From: Pseudomonas berkeleyensis
GTDB taxonomy: Bacteria; Pseudomonadota; Gammaproteobacteria; Pseudomonadales; Pseudomonadaceae
Assembly: GCF_014109765.1 (NCBI RefSeq)
Contig: NZ_CP059139.1
Coordinates: forward strand, 434,001 to 498,000
Length of the DNA stretch: 64,000 bases
Direction of reading: 5' to 3'
Shown here piece after piece: positions 18,470-29,071 of the stretch (position 1 is the first letter of the stretch; each line of letters starts with the position of its first letter). Under the pieces are notes generated by a model. It saw nothing but the letters and a program-made list of their open reading frames with translations. It was not told where the DNA came from and did not search any database. Both the position numbers and the translations under genes were made by a program.

Positions 18470-18963
18470 TGGACACCTGGGAGTGAGGGAGGCAGGGCGG
18501 GTTTGTCTTGTACGTAGCTGAGCGCCGGGTTGACCAGCAGGTGGCCGGTGACCAGCGCCTTGGAGCCGAGCAAGACGCGGTAGCGCATGGTCTTGCGGCA
18601 GGCCAGGGTGAATTCCACCGGCCACAGGCGATCGCCTAGGGCCAGCTCGGTACGGATCACGTAGCGGTTCTGCACCTGGCCATTGGAACTCTTGATGCGC
18701 TTGACCGACACCAGTGGCGCTTCGCAGCGATGACGGCGCTGCACCTGGGTGCCGAGGTAGGCGGTGAACCGCACCCAGTCCTCGCCGTTACGCTGGAACG
18801 GCTGGATGTCGCTCGCGTGCAGGCTGGAGGTGCTGGCGCCGGTGTCGATCTTGGCGCGCAGGCCAACGATGCCGAGTTGCGGCAGGTTGATCCATTCGCG
18901 CAGGCCGATCACGCTGAGTGGGTCGATGCTGTTCAAGGTGGCGGTGTTCCCGATGGCCGACAA
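18466..18963 (-). CDS. rimB: RimB-type retropepsin-like protease, start uncertain
   Basis: The protein belongs to the family long annotated as ATP-dependent zinc protease (PF05618), with a retropepsin-like active-site motif [13 protein letters not shown] near residues 40-52 and a conserved [19 protein letters not shown] near the end. In pseudomonads RimB acts with RimK in control of S6 modification. No ATG is available: an upstream TAG lies two codons before the TTG at 18963. The start is therefore that TTG, the TTG at 18936 or the GTG at 18912; the last would give about 148 residues starting just before the conserved IGLREW block. Its stop overlaps the rimK start. Confidence 0.85.
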   Translation of the reverse strand: MSAIGNTATLNSIDPLSVIGLREWINLPQLGIVGLRAKIDTGASTSSLHASDIQPFQRNGEDWVRFTAYLGTQVQRRHRCEAPLVSVKRIKSSNGQVQNRYVIRTELALGDRLWPVEFTLACRKTMRYRVLLGSKALVTGHLLVNPALSYVQDKPALPPSLPGVQ

Positions 18964-19053
18964 GGCCTATGATTCCGCGCATTCTAGATGCGCCGTGTGA
19001 CAACTGCATCAGCCAGTGCGCAAGCGCAAGGGATGAAACCAACAGAGTGTGAA

Positions 19054-19482
19054 ATGAGCGAGAAAGACGACGACAAGATTCGCCTGGACAAATGGCTGTG
19101 GGCCGCACGCTTCTACAAGACTCGCGCCCTGTGCAAGGCGGCTATAGAAGGTGGCAAGGTGCACCACCGCGGCGAGCGTTGCAAGCCGGGCAAGGAACCG
19201 AAGATCGGTGATGAGTACGTGCTGCGCACCGGCTTCGATGAGCGCACGGTGGTCGTGCTGGCATTGTCCAGCGTCCGCCGTGGCGCTCCCGAGGCGCAGT
19301 TGCTCTATCGCGAAACCGAGGAGAGCATCGCCCGTCGCGAACAGGCTGCGGCGATGCGCAAGGCTGGCTCCCTCGGCGTGCAGACCGATGGCCGGCCGAG
19401 CAAGAAGCAGCGCCGGCAGATACATCAGTTCAACGAACAGCAGGGCGGTGGCCTGCGTCATCCCTGGGCGGATGAAGACTAG
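19054..19482 (+). CDS. hslR: Hsp15, S4-domain ribosome-associated heat-shock protein
   Basis: The 142-residue basic protein has an N-terminal S4 RNA-binding domain: IRLDKWLWAARFYKTRALCK, followed by AIEGGKVHHRGERCKPGKE. The C-terminal tail is Lys/Arg/Gln rich (GRPSKKQRRQIHQFNEQ). Hsp15 binds free 50S subunits carrying a nascent chain with peptidyl-tRNA and helps recycle them after heat shock. The ATG at 19054 gives the family N-terminus MSEKDDDKIRLDKW. It is divergent from rimB, and hslO, another heat-shock protein gene, is 1.1 kb downstream with a PAP2 gene between. Confidence 0.95.
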   Translation: MSEKDDDKIRLDKWLWAARFYKTRALCKAAIEGGKVHHRGERCKPGKEPKIGDEYVLRTGFDERTVVVLALSSVRRGAPEAQLLYRETEESIARREQAAAMRKAGSLGVQTDGRPSKKQRRQIHQFNEQQGGGLRHPWADED

Positions 19483-19541
19483 GGGCGCGTGGGATCACCT
19501 CGTGTGACGCCACGGAACAACTGTCGGTCGGACGGTTTTTC

Positions 19542-19605
19542 GTAGGGTGTGCCGTGTGCACCAGGCAAGCACTACGGTCTTCGCGGTGCGCATGGCGCAC
19601 CCTAC
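19542..19605. repeat. GTGCGC-family REP pair
   Basis: Two inverted arms face each other: GTAGGGTGTGCC GTGTGCACC at the left and GGTGCGCATGGCGCACC plus CTAC at the right. It occupies the space between the converging hslR and PAP2 genes and ends 12 bp from the PAP2 stop. Confidence 0.85.
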
Positions 19606-19616
19606 GGTCTAATCGT

Positions 19617-20411
19617 TCAACGCTCGCTGACGATGCTCAGGCGACCCAGCAGCGGCAGTTTGGCCAGGCGTGAGGTGATCGGCAGGGTGATCTTCTCCAG
19701 CCATTCGCTGGCGTGGTAGCCGAGTGGGGTGTAGCAAGCCCAGGCCAGCGCCAGCAGACTGAGGAATACGCCGCCGACGAAGGCATCCGAGCCCCAATGG
19801 GCGCCGGCCACCAGGCGCGGCAGCATGCCGATCACGGCAATTACCCAGACCAGCAGCAGGCGCCAGTTGCGCGCGAAGAAGGTCATGAACAACGCCCAGA
19901 TCAACAGCACCGAGGCATGATCGCCAGGGAAGCTGCGGCTGGCGCTGTCCTTCAGATCCCAGCGCTCCTCCCAGTCCGGGAACAGTTCGGTCAGGCGTGC
20001 GCTGCCTTCGACCACCAGCGAGGCGCTGGGGCGCTGCCAGCCCATGGCCTTGACCAGTTCGGCGAAGCCTACGCGCAGCAGCAACAGGGTGATCAGGGCG
20101 GTAAGGAAGGCGTACAGCGCGCGGCGCACCTGCGGGCCTTCGAAGACCAGGCCGGCCTTGAGCATCACCGCCAGCATCACTACGCCAACACCGGCATCGA
20201 CGGGGCGCATGCTGCCGATGGCCCAGATCTTGGCCCACAGCCCGGCGGCATGCACGGGGTCGTTGAGCAGCTTGAACAGCCATAGATCGGCGGCGTCCCA
20301 CAGATCACGAGTGGGCTGCCACACCCAGCTGACGAGCAGCACGATGGCCACGATATGGCAGACCAGCATGGCCCGCGGATGCCAGTGGCGATTGATGAAC
20401 GTGCTCGACAT
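19617..20411 (-). CDS. PAP2-family membrane phosphatase
   Basis: The 264-residue protein has about six membrane segments and the three-part PAP2 phosphatase signature in variant form: KAMGWQRPSASL, SFPGDHASVLLIWA (usually PSGHA), and PRLVAGAHWGSDAFVGG with the catalytic His. Members dephosphorylate lipid phosphates such as undecaprenyl pyrophosphate, phosphatidylglycerophosphate or lipid A. The GDH variant of the central motif is also seen in lipid-A-directed members of the family (from memory), but the substrate cannot be assigned here. It is divergent from hslO, with a CRP/Vfr-like site in the spacer. Confidence 0.85.
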   Translation of the reverse strand: MSSTFINRHWHPRAMLVCHIVAIVLLVSWVWQPTRDLWDAADLWLFKLLNDPVHAAGLWAKIWAIGSMRPVDAGVGVVMLAVMLKAGLVFEGPQVRRALYAFLTALITLLLLRVGFAELVKAMGWQRPSASLVVEGSARLTELFPDWEERWDLKDSASRSFPGDHASVLLIWALFMTFFARNWRLLLVWVIAVIGMLPRLVAGAHWGSDAFVGGVFLSLLALAWACYTPLGYHASEWLEKITLPITSRLAKLPLLGRLSIVSER

Positions 20412-20535
20412 GGAAGATCCCTTTGCAAATTTATGACAGGCCTACTCCAGGCGCGCGGATGATAGGCAGTGTTGGCGCCAGCACAAGGGCAGCAGCACGG
20501 TCGTTCAGTCGGCGTTCAGCGGTCGTTCTGGGTTA

Positions 20536-20551
20536 CGTGACGAAGGTCACA
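20536..20551. promoter_or_regulatory. CRP/Vfr-like palindrome upstream of hslO
   Basis: CGTGA-N6-TCACA matches nine of ten bases of the CRP core TGTGA-N6-TCACA, which the Pseudomonas homologue Vfr also recognises. Its centre lies about 57 bp upstream of the start point predicted from the promoter at 20565-20593, within a few bases of the class I activation position. It could also serve the divergent PAP2 gene. Confidence 0.5.
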
Positions 20552-20564
20552 TGACGTTCGGGCC

Positions 20565-20593
20565 TTGGTTGTGCTGGCATTTGTGCATAAAAT
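20565..20593 (+). promoter_or_regulatory. Sigma-70-type promoter candidate for hslO
   Basis: A TTGGTT -35 element and a TAAAAT -10 element are separated by 17 bp and lie 36 bp before the hslO ATG. No heat-shock sigma-32 match was obvious to me in the same place. Confidence 0.55.
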
Positions 20594-20628
20594 CGCCAGC
20601 CTTTTTTACAGACCCTGGGCCAGCCGCC

Positions 20629-21516
20629 ATGAACGACTTCAGTCAACGCTTTCTCTTCGACGACACCGATGTGCGTGGTGAGATGGTCGCTCTGCGTGAG
20701 AGCTACGCTCATGTGCTGGCCAAGCACGCCTACCCGCAGCCGGTGGCGCAACTGCTCGGCGAGATGATGGCTGCCGCTGCGCTGCTGGTCGGCACCCTCA
20801 AGTTCGACGGCCTGCTGGTGCTGCAGGCGCGCGCCGAAGGCCCTTTGTCGCTGCTGATGGTCGAGTGCTCCAGCGCCCGTGAGTTACGGGGTATCGCCCG
20901 TTACGACGCCGAGCACATCGGTGCCGATGCCGATCTGCAGAGCCTGATGCCTAACGGCGTGCTGGCGATCACCATCGATCCGACCCGCGGCCAGCGCTAC
21001 CAGGGCATCGTCGACCTCGACGGCGTCGACCTGGCCGAGTGCCTGTCCAACTACTTCGCCAGCTCCGAGCAGTTGCCGACTCGCTTCTGGCTCAAGGCCG
21101 ATGGCCAGCGCGCGCGCGGCCTGTTGTTGCAGCAATTGCCGGCCCACCACCAGACCGAGCCCGAGGCGCGCCAGGAAAGCTGGAACCACGTGCTGACCCT
21201 GGCCGATACCCTGACTGCCGAAGAGCTGCTCGGCCTGGACAACCCGACCCTGCTGCACCGCCTTTACCACGAAGAGAACGTACGCCTGTTCGACGAGCAG
21301 GCACTGCAGTTCCGCTGCAGCTGCTCGCGTGAGCGCTCGGCCAGTGCCCTGGCCAGCCTGGGCCAGGCCGATGCCGAACTGCTGCTTGCCGAGCAAGGTG
21401 GCAGCGTGGTGATCGACTGTCAGTTCTGCAACGAGCGTTATGCGTTCGACGCTGCCGATATCGCCCAGCTGTTTGCGGGCGCTGGCAGCGAGGCGCCATC
21501 GCAGACGCGTCATTGA
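20629..21516 (+). CDS. hslO: Hsp33, redox-activated chaperone
   Basis: The 295-residue Hsp33 homologue begins [20 protein letters not shown] (ATG 20629). The C-terminal zinc switch is intact: [10 protein letters not shown] supplies CxC and DCQFCNERY supplies CxxC, the four cysteines that bind zinc when reduced and form disulfides on oxidation. Other family blocks are [12 protein letters not shown] and [14 protein letters not shown]. Hsp33 is a cytoplasmic holdase active under oxidative unfolding stress. Its promoter region contains a CRP/Vfr-like site. pckA follows 157 bp downstream on the same strand with its own leader. Confidence 0.96.
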   Translation: MNDFSQRFLFDDTDVRGEMVALRESYAHVLAKHAYPQPVAQLLGEMMAAAALLVGTLKFDGLLVLQARAEGPLSLLMVECSSARELRGIARYDAEHIGADADLQSLMPNGVLAITIDPTRGQRYQGIVDLDGVDLAECLSNYFASSEQLPTRFWLKADGQRARGLLLQQLPAHHQTEPEARQESWNHVLTLADTLTAEELLGLDNPTLLHRLYHEENVRLFDEQALQFRCSCSRERSASALASLGQADAELLLAEQGGSVVIDCQFCNERYAFDAADIAQLFAGAGSEAPSQTRH

Positions 21517-21605
21517 CGCTTTTTTCGGAACGATAGGCGTTCTCTATCAGATCGGAGGCTGCCAAGCAGTTCGCTTTTCTGGCATACTCCCGCGACTTTT
21601 TTACC

Positions 21606-21633
21606 GTGTAGCGTAGTTGCCCCTACGCTACAC
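21606..21633 (+). other. Perfect 11-bp leader hairpin before pckA
   Basis: The inverted repeat GTGTAGCGTAG / CTACGCTACAC with a 6-base loop sits 40 bp upstream of the pckA ATG. A T-run precedes rather than follows it, so it does not look like a terminator on the plus strand. A likely role is as an mRNA leader structure or a protein-binding palindrome. Confidence 0.65.
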
Positions 21634-21673
21634 AACGTTCGGAAGACTCGGCCAGCGGCCGACGGGGACCCTC

Positions 21674-23215
21674 ATGACGCAAGCCAACAACGCCGTGTAC
21701 ACCGACATCAGCGCCGCGCAACTGGTCGAAGAAGCCATTCGCCGTGGTGAAGGGGAACTGGCCGCCAATGGCGCGCTGGTCGTACGTACCGGTCATCGCA
21801 CTGGCCGCTCGCCGGCTGATCGCTTCATCGTTCAAGAGCCGAGCACCGAGGCGCAGATCGCCTGGGGCAACATCAATCGCCCGTTCCCGGCCGACAAGTT
21901 CGATGCCCTGTGGGATCGCGTCGAAGCCTTCAACGCCGCCCAGGATCACTTCGTATCCTATGTGCACGTCGGCTCGGCCGAAGAGCACTACCTGCCGGTC
22001 AAGATGACCACCGCGACCGCCTGGCAAAACCTGTTTGGCCGCCAGCTGTTCATCAACCCGCAAGCCTACAACCCGGCTGGCCGTACCGAGTGGCAAGTGC
22101 TCAACGTCGCCAACTTCGAGTGCGTACCGGAGCGTGATGGCACCAACTCCGATGGCTGCGTGATCATCAACTTCGCCGCCAAGAAAGTGCTGATCGCCGG
22201 CATGCGTTACGCCGGTGAAATGAAGAAAGCCATGTTCTCCGTGCAGAACTTCCTGCTGCCAGAAAAAGACGTGCTGCCGATGCACTGCGCCGCCAACATC
22301 GGCGAAGAAGGCGATGTCACCCTGTTCTTCGGCCTGTCCGGCACCGGCAAGACCACCCTGTCCGCCGACGAGTCGCGTTACCTGATCGGTGACGACGAGC
22401 ACGGTTGGGGCGAAGGCGTGGTGTTCAACGTCGAAGGTGGCTGCTACGCCAAGTGCATCGACCTGTCCGAGAAGAACGAGCCGGTGATCTGGAAAGCCAT
22501 CCAGTTCGGCACCGTGCTGGAAAACGTCGTGCTCGACGAAGAGCGCGTTCCGGATTACGCCGACGACAGCCTGACCCAGAACAGCCGCGCGGCCTACCCG
22601 CTGGAGTACGTCGAGAAACGCAGCGAGAAGAACCTGGGCGGCGAGCCCAACGCTGTGATCTTCCTGACCTGCGACCTGACCGGCGTACTGCCGCCAGTGT
22701 CGATCCTCAACAACGAGCAGGCGGCCTACCACTTCCTGTCCGGCTACACCGCTCTGGTCGGCTCCACCGAAATGGGCTCCGGCGGCGGTATCAAGTCGAC
22801 CTTCTCCACCTGCTTCGGCGCGCCGTTCTTCCCGCGTCCGGCTGGCGTTTACGCCGAGCTGCTGATCAAGCGCATCAATGCCTTCGGCTCCAAGGTCTAC
22901 CTGGTCAACACAGGCTGGACTGGCGGTGGCTACGGCGTCGGCAAGCGTTTCAATATCCCGACTACCCGTGGCGTGATTGCCGCCATCCAGAGCGGCGCGC
23001 TGATCGGTACCGAAACCGAGCACCTGCCGATCATCAACCTGGATGTGCCGAAGTCGGTTCCGGGCGTCGAGACCAACCTGCTCAACCCGCGCAACACCTG
23101 GGCTGACAAGAACGCCTACGACGAAGCGGCCAAGGGCCTGGCCAAGCTGTTCATCGACAACTTCACCAAGTTCGATGTCAGCGACGCCATCAAGAACGCC
23201 GGCCCGCAACTCTAA
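21674..23215 (+). CDS. pckA: Phosphoenolpyruvate carboxykinase (ATP)
   Basis: The 513-residue protein is the ATP-dependent PEP carboxykinase, converting oxaloacetate and ATP to PEP in gluconeogenesis. The kinase P-loop [14 protein letters not shown] starts at residue 220, followed by the metal-binding [20 protein letters not shown]. The substrate-binding [14 protein letters not shown] is near residue 40, and the C-terminal [12 protein letters not shown] is typical. I start it at ATG 21674, giving [12 protein letters not shown] strong terminator lies just downstream. The leader hairpin and its stand-alone position suggest separate control from hslO. Confidence 0.97.
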   Translation: MTQANNAVYTDISAAQLVEEAIRRGEGELAANGALVVRTGHRTGRSPADRFIVQEPSTEAQIAWGNINRPFPADKFDALWDRVEAFNAAQDHFVSYVHVGSAEEHYLPVKMTTATAWQNLFGRQLFINPQAYNPAGRTEWQVLNVANFECVPERDGTNSDGCVIINFAAKKVLIAGMRYAGEMKKAMFSVQNFLLPEKDVLPMHCAANIGEEGDVTLFFGLSGTGKTTLSADESRYLIGDDEHGWGEGVVFNVEGGCYAKCIDLSEKNEPVIWKAIQFGTVLENVVLDEERVPDYADDSLTQNSRAAYPLEYVEKRSEKNLGGEPNAVIFLTCDLTGVLPPVSILNNEQAAYHFLSGYTALVGSTEMGSGGGIKSTFSTCFGAPFFPRPAGVYAELLIKRINAFGSKVYLVNTGWTGGGYGVGKRFNIPTTRGVIAAIQSGALIGTETEHLPIINLDVPKSVPGVETNLLNPRNTWADKNAYDEAAKGLAKLFIDNFTKFDVSDAIKNAGPQL

Positions 23216-23232
23216 GTTCACGCCGCGTTCAG

Positions 23233-23263
23233 ACAAAGCCGCCTTCGGGCGGCTTTGTCATTT
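23233..23263 (+). terminator. Rho-independent terminator after pckA
   Basis: An 11-bp perfect stem (ACAAAGCCGCC / GGCGGCTTTGT) with a stable TTCG tetraloop is followed by CATTTT. It begins 18 bp after the pckA stop codon. Confidence 0.9.
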
Positions 23264-23270
23264 TCGAAGC

Positions 23271-23531
23271 AGGGTGCGCCGTGTGCATCGGCCTCATGCG
23301 GCAACATATCGGTGCGCATGGCGCACCCTACGCGACCGCGTTATGGCCAGCGAAGTAGGGCGTACTCGCCGCAGGCAGTACGCCATTGCTGCACTAGGCG
23401 CAGGTTATGCTACCGAACCTGGCATGGCTGGCGGGCTGTTCGCTGGCGCTCCTGAACCCGCCCTACGCACTGCAACACTTCGCTGCGCATGGCGCGACCT
23501 ATCGAACCGCGTTATGGTCAGTGGCCATTCA
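23271..23531. repeat. Cluster of intact and decayed GTGCGC-family repeats between pckA and recQ
   Basis: This fills most of the 338-bp gene-free gap at 23216-23553. An intact pair lies at 23271-23331 (AGGGTGCGCC GTGTGCATC facing GGTGCGCATGGCGCACC). A more degraded arm (GCTGCGCATGGCGCGACC) lies near 23482-23499. The phrase ACCGCGTTATGG appears after both arms, at about 23335 and 23506, which suggests duplication of a larger unit. No coding sequence or RNA gene was recognised in the gap. Confidence 0.7.
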
Positions 23532-23553
23532 GCGGTCAATGGAGTGACAGCTC

Positions 23554-25473
<1,920 letters not shown>

Positions 25474-25489
25474 GGAGCGGATAAGGATT

Positions 25490-25589
25490 GGTGCGCACGG
25501 CGCAACCTACGGTTTTCGCCAATTGTGTAGGGTGCGCCGCGCGCACCGAGGGCTGCGTGGGAAATGCCTGGTGCACGCAAGGCGACCCT
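25490..25589. repeat. Three GTGCGC-family arms between recQ and the MCE operon
   Basis: Arms are GGTGCGCACGGCGCAACC plus TAC (25490-25510), GTAGGGTGCGCC GCGCGCACC (25527-25547), and a decayed arm from GGTGCACGCAAGGCGACC (25570-25587). The last abuts the stop codon of the lipoprotein gene at 25590. The spacer has no other recognisable feature. Confidence 0.75.
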
Positions 25590-26189
25590 TTATTGGGTCG
25601 CGCGTTGCCCTTCAGCCAGCGTCCAGTCCACCAGCTCGCGGGACAATCGATCGCCAGCCTGACCGAAGGCTTTCACTACTGAAGCAATCGAAGTATCACT
25701 CGCCGGCTGGCTGACGCTGAAACGGCGGCTGGCCAGGATGCGCTGATCGCGCGCGTCGACCAGGCGCGCGTCGAGCTGGATCAATGCCTCGGGAACGCCA
25801 TCACGATACTGGCTATGGAAGCTGCGCAGGTCGCTGACCAGTTCCAGGTCGGCCTGCAGGCGCTGTTCCTCGTTGCTCAGCGCCTGAATCCGCCCGTCGT
25901 CGTGGAAGGCATCGAGCAGGCGCCCGCGCAGCAGTTGCGGTGTGCGCTCGCTCCAGCGTACGCCCTGGTAGGTGTTGATCCGATCCGGCTCGGGCAGCAC
26001 GACAATGCGCGTGCCATCGAGCAACTGGTTGCTGACCGGGCTGTTGACCCGCAATGACCAGTCGACACGCTGGGTTTGTGCAGGCAGTGCGGTGCTTGGC
26101 AGCAGGTAGATATCCAGCGGTTCGCTCTGCGGCAGGATCGAGCAAGCGCTGAGCAGGCCCGCGGCCAGCAGCAGGGACAGACGCTTCAT
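25590..26189 (-). CDS. ABC-type transport auxiliary lipoprotein (PqiC-like)
   Basis: The 199-residue protein has a lipoprotein signal peptide, MKRLSLLLAAGLLSACSILP, with lipobox LSAC and Cys16 as the lipidated residue. The mature part resembles PF03886 (PqiC-type auxiliary lipoproteins): YLLPSTALPAQTQRVDW, TRIVVLPEPDRINTYQGVRW and SERTPQLLRGRLLDAF. It is the last gene of the MCE operon and its ATG overlaps the MCE gene stop (ATGA). It probably sits in the outer membrane as the receiving partner of the MCE protein for lipid transfer. The role is inferred from operon structure and family. Confidence 0.88.
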   Translation of the reverse strand: MKRLSLLLAAGLLSACSILPQSEPLDIYLLPSTALPAQTQRVDWSLRVNSPVSNQLLDGTRIVVLPEPDRINTYQGVRWSERTPQLLRGRLLDAFHDDGRIQALSNEEQRLQADLELVSDLRSFHSQYRDGVPEALIQLDARLVDARDQRILASRRFSVSQPASDTSIASVVKAFGQAGDRLSRELVDWTLAEGQRATQ

Positions 26190-27103
26190 GGTTGGAACTC
26201 CTTGATGCTGTCGTTGCGCAGCAGGTAGCCAGTCGGATCCTGCTCCAGGCGGCGGGAGAAACCGCGCAGAGCGCCGAGGGTGTCGCGTAGCTCACCAATC
26301 GCCGGGCCCAGTTCGCCCAGACCCTGCATGCCGCTATCCAATGCGCTGTGGTTGCTCTGCAACAGCTCTTCGATATTGCGGCTGCTGCGCTCCAGCGAGG
26401 CCATCAGGCGTTCGGCGTTTGCCAGTACCTGGCTGCCTTGGCCATCGAGCAGGCGGTTGGCGGTGCGCATCAGTTCGGCCGCTTCACGCGTCGCGGCGCC
26501 GGCCTGTTGCAGGGCGGCGCTGAGATCGTCGCGCTGCGCGGCGATGCCGGCGGTGGCCTGCTCCAGATTTTCCAGCGTGCGTGACACACGGTCGGCGTTC
26601 TCGCGCGAGAGCATGCGGTTGGCGCGATTGAGCAGGCGGGTGATGTTGACCACTAGGTCTTCGCCGTTGGCCATCAGTCGTGACAGTGGCGAGCGGTCGG
26701 CGATGATGACGCCCGGTTGGCCGTCCTGGCCTTCCAGGGGCGGGCTTTCCGGGCTGCCGCCGTGCAGCTGGATCACCGCCAGACCGGTGATGCCGGTGAT
26801 CGCCAGACGGGCTCGCGTGTCCTGCTTGATCGGGGTATGGCCGACGATGCGGATACGCGCGCGCACGGTGCGCGGATCGTTGGGATCGAGCCCCAGGCTG
26901 ATCACGTCGCCGACCTTGATCCCGCTGTATTGCACGGCGCTGCCCTGTGACAGGCCAGTGACCGCTTCGTTGAAGATCACCTCGTAATCGGTGAAGGCGC
27001 GATCAGCCCCGGCCTTGTTCAGCCACAGGCCGAACAGCATTGCGGCGCCCACCGTGAGCACGGTGAACAGGCCGATCAGCACATGATGGGCTCTGGGTTC
27101 CAT
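26186..27103 (-). CDS. MCE/MlaD-family substrate-binding protein
   Basis: The 305-residue protein has an N-terminal membrane anchor (about residues 9-28, IGLFTVLTVGAAMLFGLWL) followed by one MCE domain: YEVIFNEAVTGLSQGSAVQY, IKVGDVISLGL and ITGITGLAVIQLHGG. A long helical, coiled-coil-like C-terminal part (about 150-290) follows. Single-MCE proteins form hexameric rings that pass lipids between inner and outer membranes. It is longer than canonical MlaD and closer to MCE proteins with helical needle-type extensions. The ATG directly follows the ABC ATPase stop codon without a gap. Confidence 0.9.
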   Translation of the reverse strand: MEPRAHHVLIGLFTVLTVGAAMLFGLWLNKAGADRAFTDYEVIFNEAVTGLSQGSAVQYSGIKVGDVISLGLDPNDPRTVRARIRIVGHTPIKQDTRARLAITGITGLAVIQLHGGSPESPPLEGQDGQPGVIIADRSPLSRLMANGEDLVVNITRLLNRANRMLSRENADRVSRTLENLEQATAGIAAQRDDLSAALQQAGAATREAAELMRTANRLLDGQGSQVLANAERLMASLERSSRNIEELLQSNHSALDSGMQGLGELGPAIGELRDTLGALRGFSRRLEQDPTGYLLRNDSIKEFQP

Positions 27104-27889
27104 TCATTGACTCCCTGCCGCCGTGGCGGCCTGTGCGGCCGCGCGTCCACGCGGGCCGTGAAAATACTCCTGAATCCAGGCGTCGTCGGTGGCAGCCACC
27201 ACATCCAGGCGGTCGGCCACCAGTACCTTCTTCTGCGCCAGCACCGCGACTCGGTCGCAGATGCTGTAGAGCGTATCCAGATCGTGAGTCACCAGAAATA
27301 CACTCAGACCCAGACTGTCGCTGAGGGTGCGGATCAGTTGGTCGAAGGCCGCCGCGCCAATCGGATCGAGGCCGGCGGTGGGCTCGTCGAGAAACAGGAT
27401 GTCCGGATCGAGCGCCAGGGCGCGAGCCAGGGCGGCGCGTTTGACCATGCCGCCGGACAACGAACTGGGGTACTTGCTGCCGGCATCCTGCGGCAGGCCG
27501 GCCAAGCCGATCTTGACCCTGGCCAGGCGCTCGGCCGCTGCGCGCGACAGGCCGGCGTGCTCGATCAGCGGCAGGGCGATGTTCTCGCTGACGGTGAGCG
27601 AGGAGAACAGCGCGCCGCGCTGGTAGAGCACGCCGAAGCGTCGCTCCAGCTGCGAGCGGCGTTCGGCGGGCAGGCTCAGCAGCTCTTCGCCGAAAACGCG
27701 CACGGTACCGGCATTGGGACGGCGCAGGCCGACGATGCTGCGCAGCAGCACCGACTTGCCGGTGCCAGAGCCACCGACCACGCCGAGGATTTCGCCGCGA
27801 TAGAGGTCGAAATCCAGGTGTTCGTGCACCACCTGGCTGCCGAAGCGGTTGCTCAGGTCGCGTACCTCGATGACCTTGTCCCGGCTCAC
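27104..27889 (-). CDS. ABC transporter ATPase, MlaF-like, GTG start
   Basis: The 261-residue ATPase has Walker A GGSGTGKSVLLRS (about residues 35-47), the ABC signature LSGGMVKRAALARAL, and Walker B PDILFLDEPTAGLDP, with VFLVTHDLDTLYSICDRVAV carrying the switch His. It is MlaF/Ttg2A-like and energises the MCE lipid transporter. The start is a GTG at 27889 overlapping the permease stop (GTGA), giving MSRDKVIEVRD. Genes before and after are in the same operon with overlaps or zero spacing. Confidence 0.94.
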   Translation of the reverse strand: MSRDKVIEVRDLSNRFGSQVVHEHLDFDLYRGEILGVVGGSGTGKSVLLRSIVGLRRPNAGTVRVFGEELLSLPAERRSQLERRFGVLYQRGALFSSLTVSENIALPLIEHAGLSRAAAERLARVKIGLAGLPQDAGSKYPSSLSGGMVKRAALARALALDPDILFLDEPTAGLDPIGAAAFDQLIRTLSDSLGLSVFLVTHDLDTLYSICDRVAVLAQKKVLVADRLDVVAATDDAWIQEYFHGPRGRAAAQAATAAGSQ

Positions 27890-29025
27890 CAGCCCATCTC
27901 CATCAGGAACAACGCCGCCAGGGCGTCGAGCAGGATGACCATGAAGATCGATTGCACCACTGCCGAGGTGGTGTGCTCACCCACCGATTGCGCACTGCCG
28001 CTGACCTTGAAGCCTTCCAGGCAGCCGATCAGGGCGATCAGAAAGGCGAAGATCGGTGCCTTGAGCAGGCCGACCAGAAAGTGCCGCAGCAGGTCGCTTT
28101 CCTGCAGGATCGACAGGTACATGGCCGCCGGAATATCCAGTGACAGGGCGCAGACCAGGGCGCCACCGAGCATGCCACTGAGCATGGCGATGAAGGTCAG
28201 GATCGGCAGGGCGATGAGCATGGCGAACACCCGTGGCAGCACCAGCAGTTCGATGGGGCTCAGGCCGAGGGTGCGGATGGCGTCGATTTCCTCGTTGGCC
28301 TTCATCGAACCGATCTGCGCGGTGAAGGCGCTGGCGGTGCGGCCGGCCATGAGAATGGCGGTGAGCAGCACGCCGAACTCGCGCAGGAAGGAAAAGGCCA
28401 CCAGGTTCACCGTGTAGATGCTGGCGCCGAAGTCGGCGAGGATGGTCGCGCCGAGAAAGGCCACCACGGCGCCGACCAGGAAGGTCAGCAGGGCGACGAT
28501 GGGCACGGCGTTCAGCCCGCATTGTTCCAGATGCGCGGCCAGCGACGTCAGGCGCCAGCGCCTGGGGCGTACCAGTATCGCCAGCATGCTGGCCAGGGTC
28601 AGCCCCATGAAACCGAGCAGGGCGCGGCCCTGGTGCCACAGGCTTTCGACCACTTCGCCGATATGCCCGAGCACTTCGCGCAGCACGGATGGCTCCGGCG
28701 GCGTTTGCGCCTGCTGGCTGTCGGCCATGGCATTGGCCACCGTCAGCAGCAGGGCGCGGCGTTGTTCGTCGAGTTCGGCCTGCTGGATCAACTGGCGCAG
28801 GCGCTCGCTGCCGAACAGCTCCACCAGCAGCGCCGCGCCAGCGGTATCCAGCGCGGCCAGATCGCTCAGGTCGACGGACTCCTCGCCACGCAGGCGTTCG
28901 CGCAGGGCCAGCACCTGGGGTTCGAGCTGGCTGTAGTGGGCCAGCGTCCAGTCGCCACCCAGGCGCAAGCCGCTGGCGGCATCCGTGCTGCTGGTTTGCT
29001 GCGTGGTCAGGTAGGGAGTGGTCAT
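27886..29025 (-). CDS. MlaE-family permease with N-terminal STAS domain
   Basis: The 379-residue protein starts with a STAS-like domain of about 100 residues (VDLSDLAALDTAGAALLVEL) and continues with the MlaE permease (LAAHLEQCGLNAVPIVALLT, FLREFGVLLTAILMAGRTAS, IRTLGLSPIELLVLPRVFAM). In the standard Mla system the STAS protein MlaB is separate; here it is fused to the permease. The first gene of the four-gene MCE operon, it is followed by the ATPase with a 4-bp overlap. I prefer the ATG at 29025 to a GTG two codons upstream. P. aeruginosa has a similar four-gene operon (PA3211-PA3214, from memory). Confidence 0.92.
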   Translation of the reverse strand: MTTPYLTTQQTSSTDAASGLRLGGDWTLAHYSQLEPQVLALRERLRGEESVDLSDLAALDTAGAALLVELFGSERLRQLIQQAELDEQRRALLLTVANAMADSQQAQTPPEPSVLREVLGHIGEVVESLWHQGRALLGFMGLTLASMLAILVRPRRWRLTSLAAHLEQCGLNAVPIVALLTFLVGAVVAFLGATILADFGASIYTVNLVAFSFLREFGVLLTAILMAGRTASAFTAQIGSMKANEEIDAIRTLGLSPIELLVLPRVFAMLIALPILTFIAMLSGMLGGALVCALSLDIPAAMYLSILQESDLLRHFLVGLLKAPIFAFLIALIGCLEGFKVSGSAQSVGEHTTSAVVQSIFMVILLDALAALFLMEMGW

Positions 29026-29071
29026 CGCCACAGCTTAGCGCCGCACAGGCGCCTCAGGCCAGTCGCGCTGC

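Noticed and set aside
21623..23236. A 537-codon frame antisense to pckA
   Set aside because: pckA is complete and motif-rich; the antisense protein has no family features.
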